The notes under the pieces were generated by a model. That model did not search any database. It worked only from the letters and a program-made list of their open reading frames with translations, and was not told the origin of the DNA. This document shows, piece after piece, positions 1 to 8,913 of a stretch of DNA of 64,000 bases. The DNA comes from Thermoplasmata archaeon (GTDB lineage Archaea > Thermoplasmatota > Thermoplasmata > Lutacidiplasmatales > UBA184), in assembly GCA_021817245.1 (NCBI GenBank), contig JAKAVQ010000008.1, positions 28,608 to 92,607 on the forward strand, in the 5' to 3' direction. Both the position numbers and the translations under genes were made by a program. Position 1 is the stretch's first letter; each line of letters opens with the position of its first letter.

Positions 1-51
1 TTGCGACCGACCGGCGCCAAGGTTTTCTCCCGGCCGGCCTCCCAAACAGCC

Positions 52-513
52 GTGAAGGTCACCGTCCTCGTAGGGAGCAAGTCCGACCTCGAGATCGCCG
101 GCAAGGTCAAGGCCCGGCTCGACGAGTTCCGCGTTCCGTCGGAGGTCCACGTCGCCTCCGCCCACCGGAACCCCGACAAGGTCGACCGACTGGTCGGCGA
201 CCCCGACACCGACGTCTTCATCGCGATGGCCGGGCTGTCCGCGGCGCTGCCGGGCGTCGTCGCCGCGCGGACGCTGAAACCGGTCGTCGGGGTCCCGCTC
301 CACCGCGGGCTCGGCCTCGACAGCCTGCTCTCGGTCGTTCAGATGCCGCCCGGCATCCCGGTCGCGTCCGTCGGCCTCGACGCGGCGGAGAACGCGGCGC
401 TCCTCGCGACCGAGGTCCTCGCGCTCAAGTACCCCGAGTTGTACGCCGTTCTCGAGCGCTACCGGGCGAAGTGGCGGGAGGAGCCCCCGGTGGCCCCGGG
501 AAGCCCCCCGTGA
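52..513 (+). CDS. purE: N5-carboxyaminoimidazole ribonucleotide mutase / AIR carboxylase (PurE)
   Basis: PurE-class enzyme of purine synthesis that forms CAIR from AIR or N5-CAIR. The protein shows the family start (VTVLVGSKSDLE), the SAHRNPDK active-site segment and the AMAGLSAALPGVVAA glycine/alanine-rich stretch, at about 153 aa, normal for PurE. I chose the GTG at 52 because family similarity begins there. The frame stays open to the window edge from a TTG at base 1, so a longer start cannot be excluded. It overlaps the next purine gene by 4 nt (GTGA), so the two are probably translated together. Confidence 0.9.
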   Translation: MKVTVLVGSKSDLEIAGKVKARLDEFRVPSEVHVASAHRNPDKVDRLVGDPDTDVFIAMAGLSAALPGVVAARTLKPVVGVPLHRGLGLDSLLSVVQMPPGIPVASVGLDAAENAALLATEVLALKYPELYAVLERYRAKWREEPPVAPGSPP

Positions 514-1457
514 TCGATCCGGCCAAGTTCGTTGCGGAATCGGTCGCCCGGCTCTCCGCGGAAGTCCCCGGCCGCGCGATCGTCGCCGCTTCCGGCGGCA
601 TCGATTCGACCGTCGCGGCGCTCCTCATCGAGCGCGCGCTCGGCGAGCGGGCCCGGGCGATCTTCGTCGACACCGGGCTCCTCCGGGCCGGCGAGGTCGA
701 GCGGGTGCGCGCGTTCTTCCGAGACAGCGGTCTTCACTTCGAGGTCGTCCCCGCGGCCGACCGCTTCCTGGCCGCGCTCGCCGGCGTCGACGACCCCGAA
801 GAGAAGCGCCGACGGATCGGGACCGCGTTCGTGCGCCTCTTCGAGGAGGAGGCGGCGAAGTTCGGCGCCGACTCCCTCGTTCAGGGGACGATCGCCCCCG
901 ATTGGATCGAGAGCGGAGGAGCGCTTCGCGACACCATCAAGACCCACCACAACGTCGGCGGGATCCCGGCGGACTTCCGGCTGCGCCTGGTCGAGCCACT
1001 TCGGGACCTCTACAAGGACGAGGTCCGTGCGCTCGCCCACCACCTCGGCATCCCCGAGGCGGAACGTCAGCCGTTCCCCGGTCCCGGGCTTGCGGTGCGG
1101 GTCACCGGCCCGGTGACTCCCGAGCGCGTCCGACGCGCCCGGGTCGCGAACGCGATCGTGGAGGAGGAGATCGAGCGGGCCGTCGCCGCCGGCGAGATCG
1201 CTCGGCCCTGGCAGTACTTCGCGGTCCTATTGCCCGTGCGGACCGTCGGCGTGCTGGGCGACAACCGGGTTCACGGAGAGGCGGTCAGCGTGCGGGTCGT
1301 CGAGTCCATCGACGCGATGACCGCGACCGCGATGGCCCTGCCGCGCCTCCTGCTCGCTCGGATCGCCGAGCGCGTGACGCGGGAGCTCTCCGGACAGGTC
1401 GTCCGGGTCCTCTACGACGTCACCGACAAGCCGCCCGCGACGATCGAGTGGGAGTGA
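510..1457 (+). CDS. guaAB: GMP synthase, ATP-pyrophosphatase subunit B (archaeal split type)
   Basis: The ATP-PPase/dimerisation half of GMP synthetase, which converts XMP to GMP using ammonia from a separate glutaminase subunit. The P-loop SGGIDS lies at residues 28-33, followed by the FVDTGLLR and IESGG..IKTHHNVGG segments. The C-terminal dimerisation domain ends DVTDKPPATIEWE, the family terminus. At 315 aa it lacks a glutaminase domain, as in most archaea; the partner subunit is not in this window. The GTG at 510 is preferred over the in-frame GTG at 471 because it makes a GTGA overlap with purE and gives the usual family length. Confidence 0.92.
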   Translation: MIDPAKFVAESVARLSAEVPGRAIVAASGGIDSTVAALLIERALGERARAIFVDTGLLRAGEVERVRAFFRDSGLHFEVVPAADRFLAALAGVDDPEEKRRRIGTAFVRLFEEEAAKFGADSLVQGTIAPDWIESGGALRDTIKTHHNVGGIPADFRLRLVEPLRDLYKDEVRALAHHLGIPEAERQPFPGPGLAVRVTGPVTPERVRRARVANAIVEEEIERAVAAGEIARPWQYFAVLLPVRTVGVLGDNRVHGEAVSVRVVESIDAMTATAMALPRLLLARIAERVTRELSGQVVRVLYDVTDKPPATIEWE

Positions 1458-1460
1458 GCC

Positions 1461-1709
1461 GTGACGGGGCCCGACGGGACGCAGCGCAGCGGAGCCCCGG
1501 GGGGTCCCTCCTGCTCGATCGCGCTCCCCGCCGAGCTCGTTCGGGCGGTCGAAGAGCGGATGCGAGGCTCGGCGTTCCCCACGGTCGACGCGTTCGTCGA
1601 GTTCGTCCTCGCGCGGCTGCTCGAGCGACCCGGAGCGGACTCGGGGTTCAGCGAGGAGGACGAGCGCCACCTGAAGGAGCGGCTCCGCTCGCTCGGCTAC
1701 ATCGACTGA
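1461..1709 (+). CDS. Small ribbon-helix-helix-like protein
   Basis: An 82-aa protein starting at a GTG 3 nt after the GMP synthase stop, so it is probably the third gene of the purine operon. After about 20 disordered residues, the segment CSIALPAELVRAVEERM followed by TVDAFVEFVLARLLE resembles a CopG/Arc ribbon-helix-helix fold (one strand, two helices). The C-terminal EEDERHLKERLRSLGYID is a motif often seen in small archaeal proteins near phosphoglyceromutase-like genes. DNA binding is inferred from fold resemblance only. Confidence 0.6.
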   Translation: MTGPDGTQRSGAPGGPSCSIALPAELVRAVEERMRGSAFPTVDAFVEFVLARLLERPGADSGFSEEDERHLKERLRSLGYID

Positions 1710-1755
1710 TCGCCCCCGCCAACGCTTAATCGCCGCGTGCGCCGTCCGGTGCGCC

Positions 1756-2115
1756 GTGCTCGCGTGTCCGTTCTGCGGAGCCTCCGAGACCGACCGCTTC
1801 GAGCTCGAGGGCCACCGCTTCCTCGTTTTCGGCTGCATGTTCTCACCCGCGGTCACGTCGCGCGGGTCGGACGCGGAGATCGCCGAGGAGCTCCGACGAA
1901 CGTACGTCGGCGGCGAGGGCGGCGGCTACTTCCGCCGCACCTGCGACCGGCTCCACCTCTACGTCACGCAGGGCGCCGGGGGACGGACCCTCCGGGCCGC
2001 CGAGGGTCCGCCGGCCGACCCGGACGGACCCGTTGCCGGGCCGCTGCCGGTCGGGCCGGAGGGAGGGGATCCACCGCCTCCGCCTCGATCTCGACCCGCA
2101 TCGTCGGGTCGATGA
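1756..2115 (+). CDS. Small CxxC zinc-finger-like protein
   Basis: 119 aa from a GTG start, with a TATA-like cttaat about 25-30 nt upstream (near 1724-1732) that fits a leaderless message. The N-terminus has CPFC at residues 4-7 and a further Cys in FGCMFSP. The first 75 residues look like a folded small archaeal protein. The last 45 residues are Pro/Gly-rich low complexity and overlap the 3' end of the convergent ridA gene. I do not recognise a named family. The C-terminal tail may be genuine or a product of a lost stop codon. Confidence 0.6.
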   Translation: MLACPFCGASETDRFELEGHRFLVFGCMFSPAVTSRGSDAEIAEELRRTYVGGEGGGYFRRTCDRLHLYVTQGAGGRTLRAAEGPPADPDGPVAGPLPVGPEGGDPPPPPRSRPASSGR

Positions 2116-2491
2116 GCCCGGCGACCTTCACGAGCGTCGCGGTCGGGCGGACGCGGCGAAACCGGGCAGCGAAGGCGCGGGCGATGGCATCGAAGTCGGC
2201 GAGCTCGGTGACGTAGATCCGGGTGCGGACGACGTGGTCGAGCGAGCTCCCGAGGGACCGCAGCGCCCGGTCGATGTTCGCGAGGACCCGGACGGTCTGA
2301 CGGTACGCGTCGCCCGGCCCCACGATCCGGCCGTCCGGAGCCGTCGCGGTGGTCCCCGAGACCAGCACCCGGTCGCCCACGCGGAGCGCTCGCGAGTAGC
2401 CGACCCTGGGTTCCCAGGGGGTTCCGCTCGCGTAGCGGCGGCGACCGTCCGGGGAAAGCTCAGTGGACGGCCGCTGGGGGGACCTTCGCAA
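1964..2491 (-). CDS. ridA: RidA/YjgF-family protein
   Basis: RidA-like enamine/imine deaminase family. The core runs from VGYSRALRVGDRVLVSG through NIDRALRSLGSSLDHVVRTRIYVTE to PTATLVKVAGLIDPTMRVEIEAEAV, about 120 aa, matching trimeric RidA proteins. The start is uncertain: no ATG or GTG lies at the expected place. The TTG at 2491 is the closest in-frame option and would overlap the preceding CCG-protein gene by 32 nt. A 34-residue Pro/Arg-rich tail follows the domain and overlaps the opposite-strand zinc-finger gene. RidA members detoxify 2-aminoacrylate, but the substrate here is unknown. Confidence 0.8.
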   Translation of the reverse strand: MRRSPQRPSTELSPDGRRRYASGTPWEPRVGYSRALRVGDRVLVSGTTATAPDGRIVGPGDAYRQTVRVLANIDRALRSLGSSLDHVVRTRIYVTELADFDAIARAFAARFRRVRPTATLVKVAGLIDPTMRVEIEAEAVDPLPPARPAAARQRVRPGRPADPRRPGGSVPRRPA

Positions 2492-3344
2492 GGACCGGCT
2501 CCGTGGGCACGAGATGGCGCGCGAGCCCCAGCTCTTCCGGGGTCGCCCCCAGCGCGAGCCCGACGACCTGGGGCAGGTGGAAGATCGGCATCCCGAGCGG
2601 AGCGCCGACCTTCTTCTCCGCCCGGTTCTGGTAGGCATCGAGGGAGATGTGGCAGAGCGGGCAGGGGGTCGCCATCGCCTCGGCGCCGTGGGACTTCGCG
2701 TCGAGGATCTGTCGGCCGGCGATCCCGCTCGCGACGTCGGACTTCACGAACTGGATCGGGAAACCGCAGCACATGACCCGGCCGCGGTAGTAGACGGGGG
2801 AGGCGCCGAGCACTTCGAGGAGGTCCTCGAACGCGTGCGGCTCCTCGCCGTCCTCCCAGCCCATCTCGTCGGTCGGACGGAGGAGGTGGCAGCCGTAGAA
2901 CGCGCCGACCTTGAGGCCCGCGAGCGGTCGTCGGACCTTGGCGCGGAGCGCGTCGAGCCCCACGTCCTCGATGAGGACGCGCAGCAGGTGCTTGACCTTC
3001 ACGGACCCACGGTACTCGATCCCGAGCGGACGAAGCGCCGCCTCGACCCGAGGCCGGACGGCCGGGTCCGGGTAGCGGAGGTTCGCGAGCGTGAGCATCC
3101 CCTGGCAGGTCGAGCAGATCGTCAGGAGGTCGAGACCGGCCTTCTCGGCGATCGCGAGGTTCCGGGCGTTGATGGCGACGTTGAGGACCTCGTTCGCCTC
3201 GTCCACGAACCCGGAGCCGCAGCAGGAGAAGCTCGGGAACTCGACGAGCTCGATGCCGAGCGCTCGCGCGACCCAGCGCGTCGCGAGGTCGAGCTCCTTC
3301 CCCGACTCCTGCGCGACGCAGCCCGGATAGTAGGCGATCCTCAT
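2460..3344 (-). CDS. sdhE: CCG-domain protein (HdrB / SdhE-like subunit of succinate dehydrogenase)
   Basis: 294 aa with two CCG (DUF224) domains as in heterodisulfide reductase subunit B and non-classical SdhE. The first has YYPGC, SFSCCGSG and STCQGM. The second has FYGCHLL, VMCCGF and PCPLC. These cysteines bind an unusual [4Fe-4S] cluster in the family. It is the third gene of an sdhA-sdhB-sdhE operon and overlaps sdhB by ATGA. No transmembrane helix is visible and no SdhC/SdhD gene follows, so this subunit probably passes electrons to quinone or a thiol acceptor, either membrane-associated or as a soluble thiol:fumarate reductase-like complex. Which acceptor is used is not visible. Confidence 0.88.
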   Translation of the reverse strand: MRIAYYPGCVAQESGKELDLATRWVARALGIELVEFPSFSCCGSGFVDEANEVLNVAINARNLAIAEKAGLDLLTICSTCQGMLTLANLRYPDPAVRPRVEAALRPLGIEYRGSVKVKHLLRVLIEDVGLDALRAKVRRPLAGLKVGAFYGCHLLRPTDEMGWEDGEEPHAFEDLLEVLGASPVYYRGRVMCCGFPIQFVKSDVASGIAGRQILDAKSHGAEAMATPCPLCHISLDAYQNRAEKKVGAPLGMPIFHLPQVVGLALGATPEELGLARHLVPTEPVLAKVPPAAVH

Positions 3345-4315
3345 GCACCGTCCTCCGAGGGCCGGTCGAGCGCCTCGTAGATCTTCTCGATCTGGTCGAC
3401 GCCCTCGATCGGGTGCGGCTTGCGCATCACCTCGGGCTTCTTCCGAAGCACGTGGAGGCCTTGCACGAGCTGGCCGGCCATGCCGAGCGTCCCGTACGTC
3501 TGGCGGACGAGCCGGCTCTCGTTCAGCACGCCGCGGTCCCGGAGGTTGTCCTTGAAGCCGACCGCGTGACGCGAGCCGTGCTCGGTCGCCCCCTGGACGG
3601 CGATCGCCATCTCCTTGAGGTCCCGAATCCGCTCGGACGGCCGAACGTCCTTCGGGCAGGAGTCCGTGCACAGATGGCAGCGCAGGCACATCCAGAGACC
3701 GTCCGCCTGCACCCGGACGAGACGGTCTTGGTGGGCCCGGTCGCGCGGATCGACCACGTAGCGGTAGAGCTTCGCGAGCGCCATCGGCCCCGGGAACCCC
3801 GGGTCCGCCTCGACCGCGGGACAGGCGGAATAGCACGACGCGCACGCGATGCAGCGCGGGGTCTCCTTGAACCGCTCGACCTCCTCCGGGGTCATCGACG
3901 TGGGCCGGCCCTCGGGCATGGGATGCGCGGGATCGAGCTTGAGGAACGGCTCGATGCGGTGATAGTTTTTCCAGAACGACGCCTGGTCGACCACGAGGTC
4001 CCGAAGGACCGGCTGGTTGCGCATCGGCTCGACGACGATCCGGCCGTGCTGCTCGATCTCGGGGCCGATGTGCGTCTCGCACGCGAGGCGGCTCTTCGAG
4101 TTGATCTGCATCGCGCACGAGCCGCAGATCGCGCTGCGGCAGGAGTACCGCAGCGCGAGGCTCGGATCGACCTCCGCCCGGATCTGGAGCAGGGCGGTCA
4201 GCACCGGCGTGTGGGGCGAGAGTTTGAGCGTGTACCGCTGGTAGCGCGGGCGGTCCCCCTTCGCCGGGTCGTGACGGTACACATCGAACGTGGCCGAGAT
4301 CGTGCCTTCGGTCAT
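3341..4315 (-). CDS. sdhB: Succinate dehydrogenase / fumarate reductase iron-sulfur subunit
   Basis: 324 aa. The N-terminal plant-type [2Fe-2S] domain has YSCRSAICGSCAM and a later Cys in RLACETH. The C-terminal ferredoxin domain carries CIACASCYSACP and CLRCHLCTDSCPKDVRP for the [4Fe-4S] and [3Fe-4S]/[4Fe-4S] centres. It carries electrons between the flavin of SdhA and the CCG subunit. The protein is about 75 aa longer than a typical SdhB, the extra sequence lying after the second cluster motif. It overlaps both neighbours (1 nt with sdhA, 4 nt with sdhE), a strongly coupled operon. Confidence 0.93.
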   Translation of the reverse strand: MTEGTISATFDVYRHDPAKGDRPRYQRYTLKLSPHTPVLTALLQIRAEVDPSLALRYSCRSAICGSCAMQINSKSRLACETHIGPEIEQHGRIVVEPMRNQPVLRDLVVDQASFWKNYHRIEPFLKLDPAHPMPEGRPTSMTPEEVERFKETPRCIACASCYSACPAVEADPGFPGPMALAKLYRYVVDPRDRAHQDRLVRVQADGLWMCLRCHLCTDSCPKDVRPSERIRDLKEMAIAVQGATEHGSRHAVGFKDNLRDRGVLNESRLVRQTYGTLGMAGQLVQGLHVLRKKPEVMRKPHPIEGVDQIEKIYEALDRPSEDGA

Positions 4316-5997
4316 CAGTACACCCGCTCCTTCGGTTCCCACCGCGTGTAGGCGACCGGGGAGTAGCTCAAGGTGGGACCCTCGGGGCCGCGAGCGGCCA
4401 TGGTGTGCCGCATCCAGCGGGCATCGTCGCGCTTCGGATAGTCCGTGCGCGAATGCGCGCCGCGGCTCTCGAGCCGTGCGTAGGCGCCGACCACGATCAC
4501 CTCGGCGAGCTCGAGCATGTTCCCGGTCTCGATCGCGTCGGTGAGGTTGAGGTTGTAGACCGTCGACCGGTCGACGACCCGGACTCGCTCGAACCGCTCG
4601 CGAAGCCGGCGGATCCGCTGGAGCCCCTCGAGGAGGTCGGCCTCGTTCCGGTAGATCCCGACGTACCGGTCCATCGTCTCCTGCATCTCGGTGCGCAGGG
4701 CGGACGGATCCTCCCCCTCGGTGCGGCCGGACCACGCGCGCAGCGGGGCGACCGCGGTCTCGAGGTCGGTGGCGTGCATTTCGGGCCGGGGCGCCGCCGC
4801 CGCGTACGCCGCCGCCGCGATCCCGGCCTGCTTTCCGAAGACCAGGGTCTCGAGGAGGGAGTTCCCGCCGAGCCGGTTCGCGCCGTGGATCGATACACAC
4901 GCGGCCTCTCCCGCCGCGTAGAGCCCGGCGAGGTTCGTCTCGCCACGGATGTTGGTCCCGATGCCGCCCATCATGTAGTGCTGGGCCGGGTAGACCGGGA
5001 TCGGCTGGGTCACCGGGTCGATCCCCGCAAAGTGACGGCTGTAGTCGCAGATCTCCTGGAGGCGGCTCTCGACCTTCTCCTTCCCGAGATGCATCAGCTC
5101 GAGGTGAACGTAGCCTCCGTACGGCCCCGCGAGCCCCCGGCCCTCCTTCACCTCCGTGACGATCGCGCGGGAGACGACGTCGCGCGACGCGAGCTCGACG
5201 ACGTGGGGGGCGTACTTCGACATGAACCGCTCCCCGGCGGCGTTCTTGAGGTACCCCCCTTCGCCGCGGGCCCCCTCGGTGATGAGGATGCTCGATTCGA
5301 GGAGCGCGGTCGGATGGAACTGGACGAATTCCATGTCCTTGAGGAACGCCCCGACGTCGTAGGCGGCCGCGAGCCCGTCCCCGGTGCAGCTGTGGGCGTT
5401 GGTCGTGCGGCCGTAGATCCGGCCCGCCGGCCCCGTCGCCAGCACGACCGCCTTTGCGGCGATCTCCTCGAACTCCCCCCGCCGCCGGTCGAGGGCGATC
5501 AACCCCTGGACCCGCCCGTCACGCACGACCAATCGTACGAGCTCCGTCTCCTCGTAGAGCGCAAACCGCTCGGTGCCGAGACGCTCCCAAAGGCCCTGCA
5601 GGAGCGCGAGCCCCGTGCGGTCCGCGGCGTAGATGGTACGGGGAAAGCCGGCCCCCCCGAACGCCCGCCGTGCGAGGGAACCGTCCGCGCCCCGACTGAA
5701 GATGGTGCCGAAGTGCTCCATCTCGATGACCGTCGGGCCGGCCTCGCGACAGAAGAACTCGATCGCGTCCTGGTCTCCGAGGTAGTCCGAGCCCTTCACC
5801 GTGTCGTAGATGTGGGTGTCGACCGAGTCCTCGGCGCCGACGGCGGCATTGATGCCGCCCTGCGCCGCGCCCGAATGGGACCGCAACGGGTGGAGCTTCG
5901 AGACGATCGCGACGTCGCGGCCCGCCTCGACCGCCGCGAGCGCGGCCCGTTGACCTGCGAGCCCGGCCCCCACGACGACCACTTCGTGCTGGAGCAT
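4315..5997 (-). CDS. sdhA: Succinate dehydrogenase / fumarate reductase flavoprotein subunit
   Basis: 560 aa flavoprotein that oxidises succinate or reduces fumarate. The FAD-binding GxGxxG (VVGAGLAGQRAA) is at the N-terminus. RSHSGAAQGG holds the His that carries covalent FAD in the family. QFHPTALLESSILITEGARGEGGYL is the dicarboxylate site with the catalytic Arg. HYMMGGIGTN and GANRLGGNSLLE are also family motifs. It is the first gene of the sdhABE operon, transcribed away from psmB. The 230-nt divergent spacer holds both promoters, with an AT-rich tttaatgctcttt near 6030 as the likely element for this operon. Confidence 0.95.
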   Translation of the reverse strand: MLQHEVVVVGAGLAGQRAALAAVEAGRDVAIVSKLHPLRSHSGAAQGGINAAVGAEDSVDTHIYDTVKGSDYLGDQDAIEFFCREAGPTVIEMEHFGTIFSRGADGSLARRAFGGAGFPRTIYAADRTGLALLQGLWERLGTERFALYEETELVRLVVRDGRVQGLIALDRRRGEFEEIAAKAVVLATGPAGRIYGRTTNAHSCTGDGLAAAYDVGAFLKDMEFVQFHPTALLESSILITEGARGEGGYLKNAAGERFMSKYAPHVVELASRDVVSRAIVTEVKEGRGLAGPYGGYVHLELMHLGKEKVESRLQEICDYSRHFAGIDPVTQPIPVYPAQHYMMGGIGTNIRGETNLAGLYAAGEAACVSIHGANRLGGNSLLETLVFGKQAGIAAAAYAAAAPRPEMHATDLETAVAPLRAWSGRTEGEDPSALRTEMQETMDRYVGIYRNEADLLEGLQRIRRLRERFERVRVVDRSTVYNLNLTDAIETGNMLELAEVIVVGAYARLESRGAHSRTDYPKRDDARWMRHTMAARGPEGPTLSYSPVAYTRWEPKERVY

Positions 5998-6173
5998 GCG
6001 AACCGGCGGGCGGAAACGGGTCCGCCTTTAATGCTCTTTGACTTGGGGGGCCAAGTTCCCCGCGAAACCTCCCCGCTCGAAGCGCGACGGGCGGGCCCGG
6101 AGCGGGTCTCCCCCCTCGATCCGTGCCTTTCCGTCGGTTCCCGAGTGGTCCGTCGGTAAGCGGCGCGTGAGCC

Positions 6174-6181
6174 CTTATATA
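6174..6181 (+). promoter_or_regulatory. TATA box of psmB
   Basis: cttatata, the consensus archaeal box A, 48-55 nt before the psmB ATG. Transcription would begin near 6203, leaving a short leader with a Shine-Dalgarno GGAGGT at 6218-6223. Confidence 0.7.
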
Positions 6182-6228
6182 GCGAGCCCGGGTCCGCCTC
6201 CCGTCATCCGGTGGACCGGAGGTAGTGG

Positions 6229-6903
6229 ATGCAGAGCGGGGTCAGCGCTGCCGATGAGGAGCGCCTCTTGAAGGGCACGACGACGATCGGGCTCGTCTGC
6301 AAGGACGGCGTGGTGCTGGCGACCGAGCGCCGGGCGACCGCCGGGAACGTCATCTCGAACAAGCAGACGCAGAAGCTGTTCAAGATCGACCAGAACATCG
6401 GGATCACGATCGCGGGGCTCGTGGGCGACGCGCAGGTCCTCGCCCGGTATCTCCGGGCCGAGGTCTCCCTCTACCGCCTGCGCCGCAGCGCTCCTCTGAC
6501 GGCCGAAGGGGCGGCGACGCTGCTGGCGAACATCCTCAACGGGAACCGATTCTATCCGTACTACGCCTGGCTGATCCTCGGCGGGGTGGACGGCCGGGGG
6601 AACCACGTTTTCTCGGTGGATCCCGCGGGCGGCTGCATCGAGGACCGGTTCGTTTCCGTCGGGAGCGGCTCCTACTTCGCCTACGGTCTCCTCGAGGAGG
6701 GGTACTCTCGCGACATGTCGACCTCCGACGGGGTCGATCTCGCCCTCCGGGGCCTGACCGCGGCGATGAAGCGGGACAGCGCGAGCGGCGACGGCTACCT
6801 CGTCCACATCATCTCCCCGAAGGAATACCGCGAGCTCACCGAGGACGAAATTAATAAACGTCTGAAGGCTCTCAAGATTCCGTTGCCACCCGTTCTCCCG
6901 TAG
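6229..6903 (+). CDS. psmB: Proteasome beta subunit
   Basis: Catalytic subunit of the archaeal 20S proteasome. A 16-residue propeptide (ending LLKG) precedes the mature N-terminal TTTIGLV, so the nucleophilic Thr is exposed by cleavage after that Gly. Supporting residues include RRATAGN and the SVGSGS..A.G.LEE and SGDGYLVHII segments of Ntn hydrolases. 224 aa, with GGAGGT 6 nt before the ATG. The alpha subunit is elsewhere; the two likely regulators, PAN and Cdc48, are both encoded in this window. Confidence 0.95.
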   Translation: MQSGVSAADEERLLKGTTTIGLVCKDGVVLATERRATAGNVISNKQTQKLFKIDQNIGITIAGLVGDAQVLARYLRAEVSLYRLRRSAPLTAEGAATLLANILNGNRFYPYYAWLILGGVDGRGNHVFSVDPAGGCIEDRFVSVGSGSYFAYGLLEEGYSRDMSTSDGVDLALRGLTAAMKRDSASGDGYLVHIISPKEYRELTEDEINKRLKALKIPLPPVLP

Positions 6904-6956
6904 AGAGCGCGGGGCACCCGCCGTAACCCCTTCCCGCGAACCGCTTCCCCTGAAGG

Positions 6957-8861
6957 ATGAGTTTCGACTCGCTGATAGACCAAACCCGGCAGGCCCTCAA
7001 GGAGGTCCTGCCGGAAACGATCGAGGTCACCGACATCGAGCTGGAAGGCCCGCACATCGTCCTCTACACGAAGCAGCTCGACACCTTCCTCTCGGGGGGC
7101 GACTACCTACGTCAGGTCGCCCAGCGGCTCCACCGCCGCGTCGTCGTCCGCTCCGATCCCGAGACCCTGATCGACCCGAAGGAGGCGGAGAAGCTGGTGC
7201 GGGAGCTGATCCCCCCCGAGGCGGAGATCAACCAGTTGTTCTTCGAGCCGGAGACCGGCGAGGTCACGATCGAGGCCGCGAACCCCGGCGCCGCCATCGG
7301 GCGGGGAGGCTCCGTCCTCAACGATCTCAAACGCCGGATCGGTTGGGTCCCTACGGTCGTCCGCACGCCTCCGATCCCCTCGAAGACCGTCGAAGAGGTC
7401 CGCATCCACCTCCGCAACTCGTTCGACGACCGCCGCTCGTTCCTGAAGAAGGTCGGCATCCGCATCGCGCGGGACCCGCTGCCCGAGAAGCTGTGGGCAC
7501 GAAACACCGCACTCGGCGGCTATCGGGAGGTCGGTCGGAGCGCCCACCTCCTCACGACCCAGAACTCGAAGGTCCTGATCGATTGCGGGATCGACCCCGG
7601 CTCCGACCGGACGCCGTTCTTCAACGCCCCCGAGCTTCTCCCGCTCGACTCGCTCGACGCGGTCGTGGTGACGCATGCCCACCTCGACCACTGCGGCCTC
7701 GTCCCCGTCCTCCTCAAGTACGGCTACAAGGGGCCGGTCTACTCGACGGCGCCGACGCGCGACCTGATGACGCTGATGCTGCTCGACGCGATCAAGGTCG
7801 TCAATTCCGAGGCCCGACGCTCCCTCTACGACTCCTCGCACGTCCGGGACCTCGTCACGCGGACGATCCCGCTGCGGTGGGGCGAGACGACCGATATCGC
7901 CCCCGACATCCGGCTCACGCTCCACAACGCCGGCCACATCCTCGGCTCGTCGATCTGTCACTTCCACCTCGGCGAGGGCGACCACAACCTCGCCTACTCC
8001 GGCGACATCAAGTTCGAGCGGAGCTGGCTGTTCAACGCCGCGACCAATCGATTCCCGCGGCTCGAGACCCTCGTCCTCGAGTCGACGTACGGCGGCTACC
8101 GGGACGTCGGCGCGAGTCGACAGCAGGCGACGGACGCCCTCTGCTCGCTCGCGAGCAAGATCCTGGGACGCGGCGGCAAGCTCATCGTGCCGGTCTTCGC
8201 GGTCGGGCGTTCGCAGGAAGTGATGCTCGTGATCGAGGAGATGATGCGGGAGGGGAAGATCCCGCGGGTCCCCGTCTACCTCGACGGGATGATCTTCGAG
8301 GCGACCGCGATCCACACCGCGTACCCCGAGTTCCTGAACAGCCAGCTACGGACGCAGATCTTCCAGCAGGGCGACAATCCGTTCCTCTCCGACATCTTCC
8401 ACCGCGTCGACTCGTCGCAGATGCGCATGGGGATCGTCGACTCGAAGGAGCCGTGCATCGTGCTCGCGACCTCGGGCATGATGAGCGGCGGGCCGGTGAT
8501 GGAGTACTTCCGCTCTTGGGCGCCCGAGGAGAAGAACGGACTCGTCTTCGTCGGCTACCAGGCCGATGGGACGTTCGGTCGCCGCCTCCAGCGCGGCGTC
8601 GGGGAGGCGACGTTCCTCGACGGGCCCCGGCAGACGTCGGTACCGGTGCGGCTCGAGCTCGCGACGGTGGAGGGGTTCTCGGGCCACTCCGACCGGGTGC
8701 AGCTGATGAACTTCGTCGCATCGCTCGATCCGCGCCCCCAGCGGATCATCCTCAACCACGGCGAGGAGTCGAAGAGTCTCGACCTCGCCTCGGGACTCCA
8801 CAAGCGCTTCAACCTCGAGTCGCGGGTTCCGTACAATCTCGAGGCGATCCGCCTCATCTAG
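6957..8861 (+). CDS. KH/beta-CASP ribonuclease aCPSF1 (FttA), transcription termination factor
   Basis: 634 aa. Residues 1-145 hold the two KH-like RNA-binding domains (GRGGSVLNDLKRR). A metallo-beta-lactamase core follows with HAHLDH at 240-245, then the beta-CASP domain (VFAVGRSQEVMLV, TSGMMSGGP) and C-terminal SGHSD and NHGE metal-binding motifs. The archaeal family acts as an endo/5'-3' exoribonuclease that terminates transcription and processes rRNA. It sits 53 nt after psmB, probably in the same transcript, a common archaeal gene order. Confidence 0.94.
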   Translation: MSFDSLIDQTRQALKEVLPETIEVTDIELEGPHIVLYTKQLDTFLSGGDYLRQVAQRLHRRVVVRSDPETLIDPKEAEKLVRELIPPEAEINQLFFEPETGEVTIEAANPGAAIGRGGSVLNDLKRRIGWVPTVVRTPPIPSKTVEEVRIHLRNSFDDRRSFLKKVGIRIARDPLPEKLWARNTALGGYREVGRSAHLLTTQNSKVLIDCGIDPGSDRTPFFNAPELLPLDSLDAVVVTHAHLDHCGLVPVLLKYGYKGPVYSTAPTRDLMTLMLLDAIKVVNSEARRSLYDSSHVRDLVTRTIPLRWGETTDIAPDIRLTLHNAGHILGSSICHFHLGEGDHNLAYSGDIKFERSWLFNAATNRFPRLETLVLESTYGGYRDVGASRQQATDALCSLASKILGRGGKLIVPVFAVGRSQEVMLVIEEMMREGKIPRVPVYLDGMIFEATAIHTAYPEFLNSQLRTQIFQQGDNPFLSDIFHRVDSSQMRMGIVDSKEPCIVLATSGMMSGGPVMEYFRSWAPEEKNGLVFVGYQADGTFGRRLQRGVGEATFLDGPRQTSVPVRLELATVEGFSGHSDRVQLMNFVASLDPRPQRIILNHGEESKSLDLASGLHKRFNLESRVPYNLEAIRLI

Positions 8862-8913
8862 GGCCTCGAGGGACGCGCGACCGTCGAACCGTACGGGCTC
8901 GACAGACGAAACA

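Noticed and set aside
1737..2216. Overlapping Arg-rich frame beside the zinc-finger gene
   Set aside because: No conserved residues; the CxxC frame at 1756 is the better gene.
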